From: Limibacillus halophilus
GTDB lineage: Bacteria > Pseudomonadota > Alphaproteobacteria > Kiloniellales > CECT-8803
Direction: 5' to 3'
NCBI RefSeq assembly: GCF_014191775.1
Contig: NZ_JACHXA010000002.1
Span: 496,001-560,000 of the forward strand
DNA length: 64,000 nucleotides
Within the stretch, counting starts at the first letter, position 1. Each line of letters opens with the position of its first letter. Positions 1-13,633 of this stretch are shown piece by piece. The notes beneath the pieces are model-generated. The model was not told the origin of the DNA. It did not search any database and worked only from the letters and a program-made list of their open reading frames with translations. The translations under genes were made by a program, and so were the position numbers.

Positions 1-283
1 AGACGACGAACATCATCGCGGCCAGGATTGCCAGGATCGCTGTCCAGAACGCAGCCTGCGCCGCCAGGAGGCCGATCACCAGCGATAGCAGCGCAAGCGC
101 CACCAATTGACTGGCCATGGCGAAGTACGGCATCTCCGAACCTTGGCCAAGCGCTACGCCCGACCCCTCGGCCCAACCCTTGCCGAAAACCTTTGGGCTA
201 TAGACCAGCCAACCAAACAGGAACGCAACGATGGTTCCAACGGCGACGGCAAGAAGATTCAACGGCTCTATTGCAGTGGGCAT
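1..283 (-). CDS. DUF1761-type membrane protein, 3' end cut by window
   Basis: Reading the minus strand from an ATG at 281-283 gives an open frame to the window edge (about 94 residues seen). It begins MPTAIEPLNLLAVAVGTIVA and continues into an FGWLVYSPKVFGKGW motif, the short hydrophobic start plus W-Y-S-P pattern typical of the DUF1761 family of small inner-membrane proteins; two further hydrophobic stretches follow. A GGAGG ribosome-binding site lies about 10 bases upstream of the ATG. It starts 69 bases after the lysK stop on the same strand, so it could be co-transcribed. The family has no known function. The C-terminus is outside the window. Confidence 0.72.
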   Translation of the reverse strand, partial: MPTAIEPLNLLAVAVGTIVAFLFGWLVYSPKVFGKGWAEGSGVALGQGSEMPYFAMASQLVALALLSLVIGLLAAQAAFWTAILAILAAMMFVV

Positions 284-352
284 CGCGGATAATCCTCCGT
301 CTTGGTTATGGCGGCCCTAAAAGCCACACCCCTGCCTGCACGTGCCGAGAGT

Positions 353-1936
353 CTACTTGCTGAGGTCCTCACCCGCCAGAGCCCGTTTGATCAGCGAGAG
401 GAAATTCTCGCGACCGTAGAGGGCTATGAAGGAACCCATGCGCGGCCCCTGCTCCTGCCCCAACAGCACTTCGTAAAGCGCCTTGAACCAATGCCGCAGG
501 GATTCGAAGGGATGGCGTTTGCCGACTTCATAGACCTGTGTCTGGATATCCTCGGCGCTCGCGTCGGCGGGCAAGGCTTCCAGGACCGATACAAGATCGG
601 TAAAGGCCGCCCGGTCGACATCGTTGACTGCGCGGTAGGCCTTATGCGGCAACACGAAATCCCGGTAATAAACCAGCGCGTAGGAAACCAAGCGGTCCAA
701 CAATGGCGTATTCTCCGGCGTGGTGCCGGGGAAGTAACGCTCGATAAAGCCCCAGATCACCGTCCGATCTTCGGTGTTGGCCACACTGGCTAGATTCAGC
801 AACAAGCCGAACGACAAGGGACAGGTCGTTCCGGGCGCCTCACCGTTGTGAATATGCCAGATTGGGTTTTCAATCTGGCGCTCCGGGGTTTCGTCGGGAA
901 ACTTTTCCAGGAAGGTCAGATATTCGTCCACGGTCTTCGGGATGACATCGAAGAACAGCTTCTTGGCGGCGCGCGGCTTGTGATACATGAAGAGCGCCAG
1001 GCTCTCGGGCGGCGCATAGGTCAGCCACTCGTCCACCGAAAGACCGTTGCCCTTCGATTTGGAAATCTTCTGGCCCTTTTCATCCAGGAACAGTTCGTAG
1101 TTGAAGCCGTCGGGCTTGCGCCCACCCATTGCATCGCAAATGCGGCCTGCCAACTTCACTGAATCAATCAGGTCCTTGCCGGACATTTCGTAATCGACGC
1201 CCAGCGCATACCATCGCATACCCCAGTCGGGCTTCCACTGCAGCTTGCAGTTGCCGCCGGTGACCGGCAATTCGACCTTCCGGCCGCTTTCATCCTCGAA
1301 AACGATGGTTCCGGCATCGACGTTGCGCTCCAGGATCGGAACCTGCAGGACATGCCCGGTCTTGGGGCATATCGGCAGGAAAGGACTGTAGGTCTGCTGC
1401 CGCTCCTCGCGCAGACTGGGCAGCATGATCTCCATGATCTCGTCATAATGACGCAGCACGTCTAACAGGGCCTTGTCGAACTTTCCCGCGAAGTACCAAT
1501 CCGTCGAGGATTGGAACTCATACTCGAAACCGAAGGAGTCCAGGAAGGCGCGCAGTCTGGCATTGTTGTGATGGCCAAAACTCTCGTGCGTGCCGAAGGG
1601 GTCGGGTATCCGGGTCAAGGGCTTGTTCAGATGCTCGCGCAGCATTTCCTTGTTGGGAACGTTTTCGGGCACCTTTCGCAGGCCGTCCATATCATCGGAA
1701 AAGCAGAACAGACGCGTGGGAACATCCGATAGGCGCTGAAACGCCTGGCGCACCATGGTGGTGCGCACGACTTCGCCGAAGGTGCCGATATGAGGCAGTC
1801 CGGACGGTCCATAGCCGGTCTCGAAGAGAACGTAGCCTTTCTCCGGCGTTTTTCCTCCGATGCGCTCGACTAGCTTACGCGCTTCCTCGAAGGGCCATGC
1901 GCGGGCCTCCTGGGCCAGTTCGCGCTCGTTGGACAT
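353..1936 (-). CDS. lysK: Lysyl-tRNA synthetase, class I
   Basis: Charges tRNA-Lys with lysine in the cytoplasm. The 527-residue protein carries the class I Rossmann signature: a HIGH-like HIGT at residues 49-52 following PSGLP, and a KMSKS-like KISKSKGNG near residue 290. No class II motifs are present. Length is normal for the archaeal-type class I LysRS that replaces the class II enzyme in many Alphaproteobacteria. The ATG (complement of 1934-1936) is the first good start and aligns with the usual N-terminus. It lies 70 bases downstream of the periplasmic sensor gene of the sigma-factor module; the two need not share regulation. Confidence 0.97.
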   Translation of the reverse strand: MSNERELAQEARAWPFEEARKLVERIGGKTPEKGYVLFETGYGPSGLPHIGTFGEVVRTTMVRQAFQRLSDVPTRLFCFSDDMDGLRKVPENVPNKEMLREHLNKPLTRIPDPFGTHESFGHHNNARLRAFLDSFGFEYEFQSSTDWYFAGKFDKALLDVLRHYDEIMEIMLPSLREERQQTYSPFLPICPKTGHVLQVPILERNVDAGTIVFEDESGRKVELPVTGGNCKLQWKPDWGMRWYALGVDYEMSGKDLIDSVKLAGRICDAMGGRKPDGFNYELFLDEKGQKISKSKGNGLSVDEWLTYAPPESLALFMYHKPRAAKKLFFDVIPKTVDEYLTFLEKFPDETPERQIENPIWHIHNGEAPGTTCPLSFGLLLNLASVANTEDRTVIWGFIERYFPGTTPENTPLLDRLVSYALVYYRDFVLPHKAYRAVNDVDRAAFTDLVSVLEALPADASAEDIQTQVYEVGKRHPFESLRHWFKALYEVLLGQEQGPRMGSFIALYGRENFLSLIKRALAGEDLSK

Positions 1937-2006
1937 GACGCCGTTCCTTTTTTCCGTTAGCCAAAAAATTGTGCGGCGCAGAAATTAGGGGGCTGCAGGA
2001 CAGTCG

Positions 2007-2480
2007 TCAATGTCCGCGGTGATCCCGTCCCATGAAACGGCGGAAGAAATCGCGATCCTGTGCCATTTCCACGAAAGCCGCCCGCTGCTCGGGTGACAGA
2101 TCGGCGAGATAGCGGTGCATGATTTCCGCCATCTCCATCCAGCGCTCCACGCGCTCGTCCTGAGCCTTCAGCATAATGGCCCGCAGGGCGTCGCGGTCCA
2201 GTTCGGGTTTGACCATCAGTGCCCAGAGATCGCGACGGCGCTCGGCGCGGCTCTCCTCGCGCCCCTCCCGGAGCTCCTGCATGGTGCGGCGCAGATTGCC
2301 AAGTTCTTCGACTTGCATATCCGTGAGATTCAGGCGGTCTCTCAAATATTCTATCCGCGCTTCCGGGTTTCCGCGCAGATGGCCGGCCATCGAACGGTAG
2401 TAAAGCGCACCGCCGACGAAGAATACGTTGAGCGCTAGGGACCCGATCAGCAACAGCCACAAGAAACGACTTTTGTTCAT
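2007..2480 (-). CDS. Periplasmic heavy-metal-sensor / Spy-ZraP-CnrX-like protein
   Basis: A 157-residue membrane-anchored protein. Residues 5-25 are a hydrophobic signal anchor; the rest is a charged, mainly alpha-helical periplasmic domain with the L-N-L-T-x-x-Q stretch and a closing L-S-P-E-Q-R-A-A-F element, the repeated LTxxQ-like signature of the Spy/CpxP/ZraP and CnrX families. I chose the ATG at 2480 because the hydrophobic segment follows at once and GAGGGG lies upstream; a longer frame to 2525 would overlap the preceding gene more. It is third in a sigma/anti-sigma/sensor gene set, 13 bases after the anti-sigma gene. By analogy with CnrYXH it may sense envelope stress or metal; there is no His-rich metal site, so the ligand is unknown. 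Confidence 0.8.
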   Translation of the reverse strand: MNKSRFLWLLLIGSLALNVFFVGGALYYRSMAGHLRGNPEARIEYLRDRLNLTDMQVEELGNLRRTMQELREGREESRAERRRDLWALMVKPELDRDALRAIMLKAQDERVERWMEMAEIMHRYLADLSPEQRAAFVEMAQDRDFFRRFMGRDHRGH

Positions 2481-2493
2481 GCCACCAAGCCCC

Positions 2494-3024
2494 TCATAAC
2501 AATGTCTCGTCCGAAGCCGGGGCAATCAGGAAGTCCCGCGCGGCCAACTCATCCACGGCTGCGACGGCCTCCAGACCGCTGAAACCCAATTCGAAAGCCA
2601 AGCCCCAAGCCAACAGCATGGCTGCGGCCACACTGGCCCAAGCAGCCGTTTGCGTCCAGCGTGACGGATCAAACCACCCCATGAACCGTCGGGCCATACC
2701 GCCCTTCACAGGTGCTTCGTCGATGGAAGGTGCACGTACCAAGCCTTGGGCGCGCAGCGTCAAGGATACCGGCGCTGCTTCAGGTTCCAGTGCGGATAAA
2801 GCCAAGACTTCCTCAAGAAGTGCCGGATTGCGCGCCAGGACCCCTTCCACCGCCTCCAGCTCGTCGCCCTCCAGAGCGCCGTCGAGGTAAGCTGCTACCG
2901 TCAGAGGGTCCAAACTCTCCGTCTGCTCTTGTGAGCCGTCTTGTTTGGGTTCTCGCCAAGCCTCTTTGGCCGCCAACCAAAGTGCGGCGCCCTCCTTCAG
3001 ATCTTTTCTATCATCGCTTGTCAT
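2494..3024 (-). CDS. Anti-sigma factor, membrane anchored, zinc-less
   Basis: A 176-residue protein encoded immediately after an ECF sigma gene. Residues about 42-76 (TVAAYLDGALEGDELEAVE and following) match the helical anti-sigma fold usually written AYLDGxLxxxExxxVExHL, but the HxxxCxxC zinc ligands are absent. A single hydrophobic segment at about 126-146 would place residues 1-125 in the cytoplasm and the last 30 in the periplasm. The ATG at 3024 has GAGG eight bases upstream; an upstream start at 3051 is possible. Role as inhibitor of the neighbouring sigma factor is inferred from fold and position. Confidence 0.8.
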   Translation of the reverse strand: MTSDDRKDLKEGAALWLAAKEAWREPKQDGSQEQTESLDPLTVAAYLDGALEGDELEAVEGVLARNPALLEEVLALSALEPEAAPVSLTLRAQGLVRAPSIDEAPVKGGMARRFMGWFDPSRWTQTAAWASVAAAMLLAWGLAFELGFSGLEAVAAVDELAARDFLIAPASDETLL

Positions 3025-3073
3025 GGCAGAACCTCGTTCGCTTCCAATCAATTATACGGCATTGCCGTGAGAC

Positions 3074-3637
3074 TCATCCCCCAGAAGATTCGTCTTGGGT
3101 TGCAAAATGCTGCCGCAACTTCAGCAGCGCTTTGTGGTGCGTCGATCTGACCGTCTGCGGATCGACTTTCAGAAAGGCCGCTGCCTCCTGTACTTCCAAC
3201 TCCTGCTTATACAGAAGCTCTAGAACCAGCGCCTGACGCGGTGAAAGCAACCCTTCGGGAATGTTGATCCAGACATACTCCTTCGCCTCCACCGACAGCA
3301 GCCCTTCCGGCAAGGCATCGATATCCTGGGTAGGCCTCGCATGGCGTCGCAAGTGGTCGATGGCGGTCGTGGTCGCGATGACCGTCAGCCACGTGGACAA
3401 TTTCGCCCGCTCTGGATCGAAACCGCGCAAGAGTTTGAAATCGCCGCGCACCAGCTTCAAAAAGACATCCTGGGCCACGTCCTCGGCTTCATGACCCTTA
3501 CCCGCCGGGACGAGTTTGCGGCGCACGGCGGCAAAGACCAGCGGTGCGTGGTCACGCACGAAACGATCCCAGGCACCCTTATTGCTGCCGAAGAGCTTCT
3601 CTATGTCGCTGGCCGTCCAATCGGGATACTGCGTCAT
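3074..3637 (-). CDS. ECF-type RNA polymerase sigma factor
   Basis: A 187-residue sigma-70 family protein of extracytoplasmic-function type. Residues about 20-90 form region 2, with the AEDVAQDVFLKL motif and the STWLTVIATTTAIDHLRR segment typical of region 2.3-2.4. Residues about 120-180 form region 4, with LSPRQALVLELLYKQ and a helix-turn-helix VDPQTVRSTHHKALLKLR. It heads the sigma/anti-sigma/periplasmic-sensor set on the minus strand and diverges from the dinG-like helicase gene (115-base gap). No strong Shine-Dalgarno is seen before the ATG. Target promoters cannot be told from the window. Confidence 0.93.
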   Translation of the reverse strand: MTQYPDWTASDIEKLFGSNKGAWDRFVRDHAPLVFAAVRRKLVPAGKGHEAEDVAQDVFLKLVRGDFKLLRGFDPERAKLSTWLTVIATTTAIDHLRRHARPTQDIDALPEGLLSVEAKEYVWINIPEGLLSPRQALVLELLYKQELEVQEAAAFLKVDPQTVRSTHHKALLKLRQHFATQDESSGG

Positions 3638-3752
3638 TCCATGGTCACTATAAGGAGCAAGGTCGTAAACTGTCGACGGGATGCTGCAGCCGGTCGTCCT
3701 CGGGGACTTTGTCTGGATGACGTAGCCCCCGGCCCGAGCTAGTCTCTAACCC

Positions 3753-6557
3753 ATGATTCGCAGCGACTCCAGCGGAGTTTCCCCCAACACCGGATCCAGC
3801 GCCATGGGACTACCCCCCACGGCGGCGCTGGTGGCCGGATTTCGGCGTGCGATCTGGTTGACGCCCGACGGCGAGATCGAAGAACTGGATCGCCTGAAGG
3901 CGCGCAGGCGTTGCGACAAAGCACCACCCATTCTATGCCATGCGCCGGCCACCGCACGTCGATTGGGACTCGAAAGCTTGGCGGCCTATGACGTGTTGGA
4001 GCTCTTCGCCTTCGTCCGCCCGGCCAGAAGCTGTGCACCGACACCGCGCGGCCTCGCGATTGCTCTAGGCCAGGACTTGCCGACCAATTTGGCTGAACAG
4101 GCTCTATCGCTGCCACGCGCCGCCGCCCTACTGCTAAACGAGGCGGCCGGCATGGAGACCAAGGATCGCCGGGAGGCGGCGGCAGTTGCCTGGACCATGG
4201 CGCGTGGAGGGTGGCTCTGGGGCCCTTACGTGCTGGCCGCATTGGGGTATGGACAGGATCGCGATCTGACAGGCGACAGGGCCGTGCAGCGGGCGCTGGA
4301 AAGCTGGCACCGGCTGGCGCCTTGGTCCGAGCATGCTCCGGAGCAACCGCCCGGCCAGCAGGCCGTCAGCCCGCAGGAAGCGCGCGAGCGCCTGCGGGAT
4401 ATCCTGGGCGACGGCGCAGAACAACGCAGCGCTCAGGCCGACTACGCCGCCGCCGCCGCCGAGGTGTTCCAGCCACGTGCCGAAGCCGATCAACCCAACG
4501 TGCTTCTGGCGGAGGCCGGAACAGGTGTGGGAAAGACCCTGGGATACCTGGCGCCCGCAAGCGTCTGGGCGGAGAAGAACGACGGCACTGTTTGGGTATC
4601 GACCTTCACACGAAACCTGCAGCAGCAGATCGACTCTGAGCTTGGCCGCCTCTATCCGGACCTGACGACGAAGTCGCGCCGGGTTGTCGTCCGCAAAGGG
4701 CGCGAGAACTACCTCTGCCTGCTGAATTTCGAAGAGGCGGTGAACCAGTTGGCCAACCGCCCCCAGGAGATCGTGGCGGTCGGATTGATGGCGCGTTGGG
4801 TCGCGCACAGCCGCGACGGCGATATGGTCGGCGGCGACTTTCCCGGCTGGCTACCCGACATCGTCGGCAGACAAAGAACGCTCGGCCTGACGGACCGGCG
4901 CGGCGAATGCATCTATTCCGCCTGCCCGCACTACAACCGCTGTTTTATCGAGAAGTCGGTACGGCGAGCGAAGCGGGCACGCATTGTCATTGCCAATCAT
5001 GCCCTGGTGATGATCCAGGCGGCACTCGGCGGGAATGACGAGGAGCGCCTGCCGACCCGTTACGTCTTTGACGAGGGTCATCATCTTTTCGATGCTGCCG
5101 ATAGCGCTTTTTCCGCTCACCTCTCCGGCCAGGAAACACGCGAACTACGGCGTTGGCTGCTGGGCGCCGATGCCAGCGGACGCAGCGCCGGACGACTGCG
5201 CGGTCTGAAGCGGCGGGTCGAGGACCTGATCGTCGACGATCAAGCAGCGCTCGAATGGTTGGATGACGCCCTGCGTGCGGCGCGCGCCTTGCCCGCCGTA
5301 GGGTGGCTCAAGCGTATCGTTGAAGCCGAGCCTCAGGGGCCGGTAGAAGGGTTCCTGGCGCAGCTTCGCCGCCAGGTTCTGGCACGCAGCGAGCGGGTCA
5401 GCGACCCCTATAGCATCGAGTGCAGCCCGCATCCGCTTGACCCCGATCTCATTCCGGCCGCCGAACGCCTGCAGGCCGCACTCGCACAACTGGCGCAGCC
5501 ACTAAGCCGCATTATGAAAAGCCTCGCAAAACGGCTTTCCGATGAACATAGCGAAGACCTGGAAAGCGAAACGAGACGGCGCATCGACGCTCTGGTGCGC
5601 AGTTTGGAGCGCCGCTGCCTCATGCCGCTGGCCGCTTGGAACGCGCTACTCGACGCCCTGCGCGAAGGGGTGACGCCCAAGGAGTTCGTCGATAGCTTCC
5701 TGGTCGAGCGAATCGAGGGCCGCGATCTCGATATAGGCGCGCACCGGCATTTCATAGATCCGACCAAACCCCTTGCCGAGGCAGTTTATCGCCGGGCGCA
5801 TGGCCTTCTGATCACGTCGGCCACGCTGACGGACGGTAGCGAGGACGTGGAAGATGATTGGCGCGCGGCCGAGGCCAGGAGCGGCACGCAGCATCTTGAG
5901 GTGCCGGCGTGGCGGGCGCAGATGCCCTCGCCCTTCGACTATCCCGCGCAAACCAAGGTCCTGATCGTCAATGACGTCCGCAAGGATGATATGGCGCAGG
6001 TCGCCGCCGCTTACCGGGCTTTGTTCCAGGCCTCGCAAGGTGGCGCGCTGGGCCTCTTCACGGCGATCAGTCGTTTGCGCGCGGTCCATGAGCGCATCGC
6101 AGGGCCGCTGGAACAAAGCGGCTTGCCGCTCTATGCACAGCACGTCGATCGACTGGATACCTCGACATTGGTGGAGATCTTCCGCGCCGAAACGGATTCT
6201 TGCTTGTTGGGCACCGATGCCGTGCGGGACGGTGTCGATGTCCCCGGCCGTGCTCTTCGCCTCATCGTATTCGACCGCGTTCCCTGGCCTCGACCCTCAT
6301 TGGTGCATAAGGCCCGTCGAGAGTATTTCGGCAAGCGTCGATATGAGGACATGCTGACGCGTTTAAGGCTCAAGCAAGCCTTTGGACGTTTGATTCGGCG
6401 CGCAGGGGATCATGGGGTTTTCGTGCTGCTCGATCCGATGATGCCCTCACGCTTACTGGGCGCCTTCCCCAAGGACGTGTCGGTGGCGCGTGTCGGACTG
6501 GCCGAAGCCGTTTCGGTTACCCAGGAGTTCCTCGCCAACCCGCCGGATCAGTCTTAA
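3753..6557 (+). CDS. DinG/XPD-family Fe-S ATP-dependent DNA helicase
   Basis: A 934-residue superfamily 2 helicase. Walker A is AEAGTGVGKT at residues 253-262, the DEAH box reads DEGHH at 440-444, and the C-terminal motif with GTDAVRDGVDVPG is present. Four cysteines (C322, C386, C391, C397) between motifs Ia and II fit the 4Fe-4S cluster of DinG/XPD enzymes, which unwind DNA 5' to 3'. The first about 240 residues precede the motor; they are much longer than in E. coli DinG and show no DEDD exonuclease residues, unlike Gram-positive DinG. It overlaps the AEC permease gene tail-to-tail by four bases. Confidence 0.92.
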   Translation: MIRSDSSGVSPNTGSSAMGLPPTAALVAGFRRAIWLTPDGEIEELDRLKARRRCDKAPPILCHAPATARRLGLESLAAYDVLELFAFVRPARSCAPTPRGLAIALGQDLPTNLAEQALSLPRAAALLLNEAAGMETKDRREAAAVAWTMARGGWLWGPYVLAALGYGQDRDLTGDRAVQRALESWHRLAPWSEHAPEQPPGQQAVSPQEARERLRDILGDGAEQRSAQADYAAAAAEVFQPRAEADQPNVLLAEAGTGVGKTLGYLAPASVWAEKNDGTVWVSTFTRNLQQQIDSELGRLYPDLTTKSRRVVVRKGRENYLCLLNFEEAVNQLANRPQEIVAVGLMARWVAHSRDGDMVGGDFPGWLPDIVGRQRTLGLTDRRGECIYSACPHYNRCFIEKSVRRAKRARIVIANHALVMIQAALGGNDEERLPTRYVFDEGHHLFDAADSAFSAHLSGQETRELRRWLLGADASGRSAGRLRGLKRRVEDLIVDDQAALEWLDDALRAARALPAVGWLKRIVEAEPQGPVEGFLAQLRRQVLARSERVSDPYSIECSPHPLDPDLIPAAERLQAALAQLAQPLSRIMKSLAKRLSDEHSEDLESETRRRIDALVRSLERRCLMPLAAWNALLDALREGVTPKEFVDSFLVERIEGRDLDIGAHRHFIDPTKPLAEAVYRRAHGLLITSATLTDGSEDVEDDWRAAEARSGTQHLEVPAWRAQMPSPFDYPAQTKVLIVNDVRKDDMAQVAAAYRALFQASQGGALGLFTAISRLRAVHERIAGPLEQSGLPLYAQHVDRLDTSTLVEIFRAETDSCLLGTDAVRDGVDVPGRALRLIVFDRVPWPRPSLVHKARREYFGKRRYEDMLTRLRLKQAFGRLIRRAGDHGVFVLLDPMMPSRLLGAFPKDVSVARVGLAEAVSVTQEFLANPPDQS

Positions 6558-7492
6558 TCGACGCCTAGATAATTCATGACAATGGAAAGGGTCACGACGG
6601 AGCAAAGCGTTGAGACGAGGATGACTGCGGTCGCCCGCTGAACATAAATTTCGTACTGCTGGGCCAGAATGAAAACCAGGGCTCCCAAGGGAAGCGCCGA
6701 GAGAATCACCGAGGACGCCGCCCACAGTGGATCCATATCAAAAACGTGAAATGCCAGAACCCAAGCAATCAAAGGTGAGATCAGCAGCTTCACGATCGTC
6801 AGCCAAGCCACTTCCAAAGCACCACGTGTCACCGAGCGGCCAACTAAAAACAGTCCCATGGCGAAAAGAGCGCAAGGACCAACCGCGCCCCCCAGAATTT
6901 CGCAGAAGGTGACCAACGCCGCAGGTAGGGGAATTTTCAACTGACCCACGACCAGTCCGGCAACGGCCGAAAGAACCAGCGGATTGCGGGCCAAACCGCC
7001 GCCAGCGGTTTTGAACAAAGGTAGAAAGCCGCTTTTCTCGCTGCGGTGGATTTCCATAACCGCGGTTCCAAGACCGATGACCACCGCTCCGTTAAAGACC
7101 GTCGCCACGACACCCGGCAGCACCCCAGGCTCACCGTAAGCCGTGAGCAGCAGCGGGATTCCCATGTAGCCGGTATTGGCGAAGACTCCCGACAGGCCAT
7201 GCATACTGACCTCGCCCAGGCGATAGCCAAGGAACTGACGCGCCAACACAACGATGAAGGCGAAGGGAATGACCATCGCTCCGGTCAATGTCAACGTGAA
7301 GGGAACCAGAGAGGGATCGTCGAGTTCGAGACGCGCCATGGCGAGGAAAAACAACGCCGGTAAAGCCACGTAAAAGACAAAGCCGTTCAAGGCGCGACTG
7401 CTGTCTTCGCCGAGCAAGCGCCTCCAACCACAGAGGAACCCCGCGAGAATGATACCGAAGACCGGAAGGACAACTTCAATGACCGCTGACAT
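6554..7492 (-). CDS. AEC-family permease
   Basis: A 312-residue integral membrane protein of the auxin-efflux-carrier (AEC) family, with about ten hydrophobic segments and the family-typical FANTGYMGIPL motif after the third to fourth helix and a matching ILSALPLGALVFILAQQY region near the C-terminus. Members export or import small organic acids such as malate or malonate; the substrate here is not evident. The ATG at 7492 (MSAVIEVVLPVFGII) starts directly at the first helix; an upstream frame to 7579 lacks membrane character. It stands alone between the helicase and the ligA tail genes. The upstream ribosome-binding site is weak. Confidence 0.88.
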   Translation of the reverse strand: MSAVIEVVLPVFGIILAGFLCGWRRLLGEDSSRALNGFVFYVALPALFFLAMARLELDDPSLVPFTLTLTGAMVIPFAFIVVLARQFLGYRLGEVSMHGLSGVFANTGYMGIPLLLTAYGEPGVLPGVVATVFNGAVVIGLGTAVMEIHRSEKSGFLPLFKTAGGGLARNPLVLSAVAGLVVGQLKIPLPAALVTFCEILGGAVGPCALFAMGLFLVGRSVTRGALEVAWLTIVKLLISPLIAWVLAFHVFDMDPLWAASSVILSALPLGALVFILAQQYEIYVQRATAVILVSTLCSVVTLSIVMNYLGVD

Positions 7493-7608
7493 GGGGCGGG
7501 AATGTGACGACAAGCGACAATTTTGTCGAGTTAGAATCGCGCATGCCCTCTGCGCGCCTGCGGCATATCCCGCCGGCATGCATACCGCCTGGACCTGTCT
7601 CGGAGACC

Positions 7609-7931
7609 TCAGAGGTCGTCAAGAAAACTGTAGGATTCGCGTGGATTTGCCAATGCATAACGGTGCAGGTCGAGGCAAAGGAGGATCAAGCCCTCCTCAT
7701 AATCGAAGGAGTAGGCGTCGGCTAAGGCTTTTAGCTTCATCAAGCTGGATGAATCGAAGGTCAAGACGTCGCGCCCCGACGCATCCCTCTCGGGCTCGCC
7801 TAGCTGGAAAAAATCGTGGATATGGATCAGTTCGTACTCACCGCCTTGATCTTGATGCACCACGACCCGACTGCCGCCGGGCTCCAATGCCAAGACCGTC
7901 CCGCTCTCAACCTGCCCGGTCGAAGTATCGC

Positions 7932-7935
<4 letters not shown>
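7609..7935 (-). CDS. Small conserved-looking protein of unknown function
   Basis: A 108-residue acidic protein I do not recognise. Residues about 8-42 read as a small beta barrel (GTVLALEPGGSRVVVHQDQ then ELIHIHDFFQLGEP), and residues 68-100 as helices (LMKLKALADAYSFDYEEGL). There is no signal peptide or membrane segment. Its ATG overlaps the stop of the upstream threonine-dehydratase-like gene by four bases (ATGA), implying translational coupling and a real gene. It is the last gene in the chain running from recN through ligA. Confidence 0.68.
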
Positions 7936-12633
<4,698 letters not shown>

Positions 12634-12660
12634 GGAACGGGTTGTACACCCCCTCGTCGA

Positions 12661-13503
12661 TCAGAAAATGGATTTCCAAGTCCGGGATATCCAGGAGCCC
12701 TTGTCCTCTTCGGGTCGCAAATCCTGCCCCGTCAACAGGGCATAACTATCGAGATACCAATCATTGCCAGGGAAGTTGTAACCCAGCACTGCTGCGGTCG
12801 ATTGCGCTTCGGAGGCCAGCCCCAATGCAAGATTGGCTTCGACTAACCTGTGCAAGGCTTCTGGAACGTGCGTCGTGGTTTGATAATCCTTGATCACCAA
12901 ACGGAACCGATTGATTGCCGCCAGATACTGGTTCCGCCGCAGGTAGTAACGACCGATGGCCATGTGCTTTCCAGCCAGATGGTCACGGGTGAGATCGATT
13001 TTCAAACCTGCATCGCGCGCATACTCCGTCTCCGGGAAGCGGCGAACGATTTCCTCCAGCGACTCTAGAGCCAGACGCGTCATCTTCTGATCGCGCTCAA
13101 CGTCGGAAATCTGCTCGTAATAGGACAGCGCTTTCAGGTAATGCGCATAGGCAATGTCCGGGCTGCCGGGGTGAAGCGCGATGAACCGATCCAATGCATC
13201 GATCGCCTCGTCGTAACTATTGTTGAGGTAGTAACTGTAAGCGGCCATCAGCTGCGCTTTAGTCGCCCAGACCGAATAAGGATGTTGGCGCTCGACTTCT
13301 TCAAACTTCTGGGCGGCGATGGTGTAATCGTCGCCTTCGGCCAAGGTGGCTATCGCGTCATTGTAGAGCTCCTCCACCGGGCGCTCTACATAAGGCACGG
13401 CGACGTCATCGCTTCCGCAAGCGGCGAGCAGAGGTCCCATCAACAAAACTGCGAGCAGCAACTTCAGGGCAGTGGCTTTTGGCGTCGTGTAGCGCTTCGT
13501 CAT
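12661..13503 (-). CDS. bamD: Outer-membrane assembly lipoprotein BamD
   Basis: Periplasm-facing lipoprotein of the BAM complex that inserts beta-barrel proteins. The 280-residue product has a signal peptide with lipobox LLAAC (lipidated C29) and then five TPR-like repeats (for instance YNDAIATLAEGDDYTIAAQKF and YDEAIDALDRF), the usual BamD/ComL architecture. Gene order lpxC-bamD-recN-ligA is common in Alphaproteobacteria. The gap of 130 bases to lpxC may hold its own promoter, which I could not assign. Confidence 0.95.
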   Translation of the reverse strand: MTKRYTTPKATALKLLLAVLLMGPLLAACGSDDVAVPYVERPVEELYNDAIATLAEGDDYTIAAQKFEEVERQHPYSVWATKAQLMAAYSYYLNNSYDEAIDALDRFIALHPGSPDIAYAHYLKALSYYEQISDVERDQKMTRLALESLEEIVRRFPETEYARDAGLKIDLTRDHLAGKHMAIGRYYLRRNQYLAAINRFRLVIKDYQTTTHVPEALHRLVEANLALGLASEAQSTAAVLGYNFPGNDWYLDSYALLTGQDLRPEEDKGSWISRTWKSIF

Positions 13504-13633
13504 GGTTCTCCATCAGCCCACAGAGGTTCGGGCGATTAGACTGTGGAGCAAGACTATAGGAGCAAGCCGGGAGTGCCTCAAGCCACTCCGCGACATGATT
13601 GGCAGTTCATTGCCTCTGAATTGGCAAAAAATC

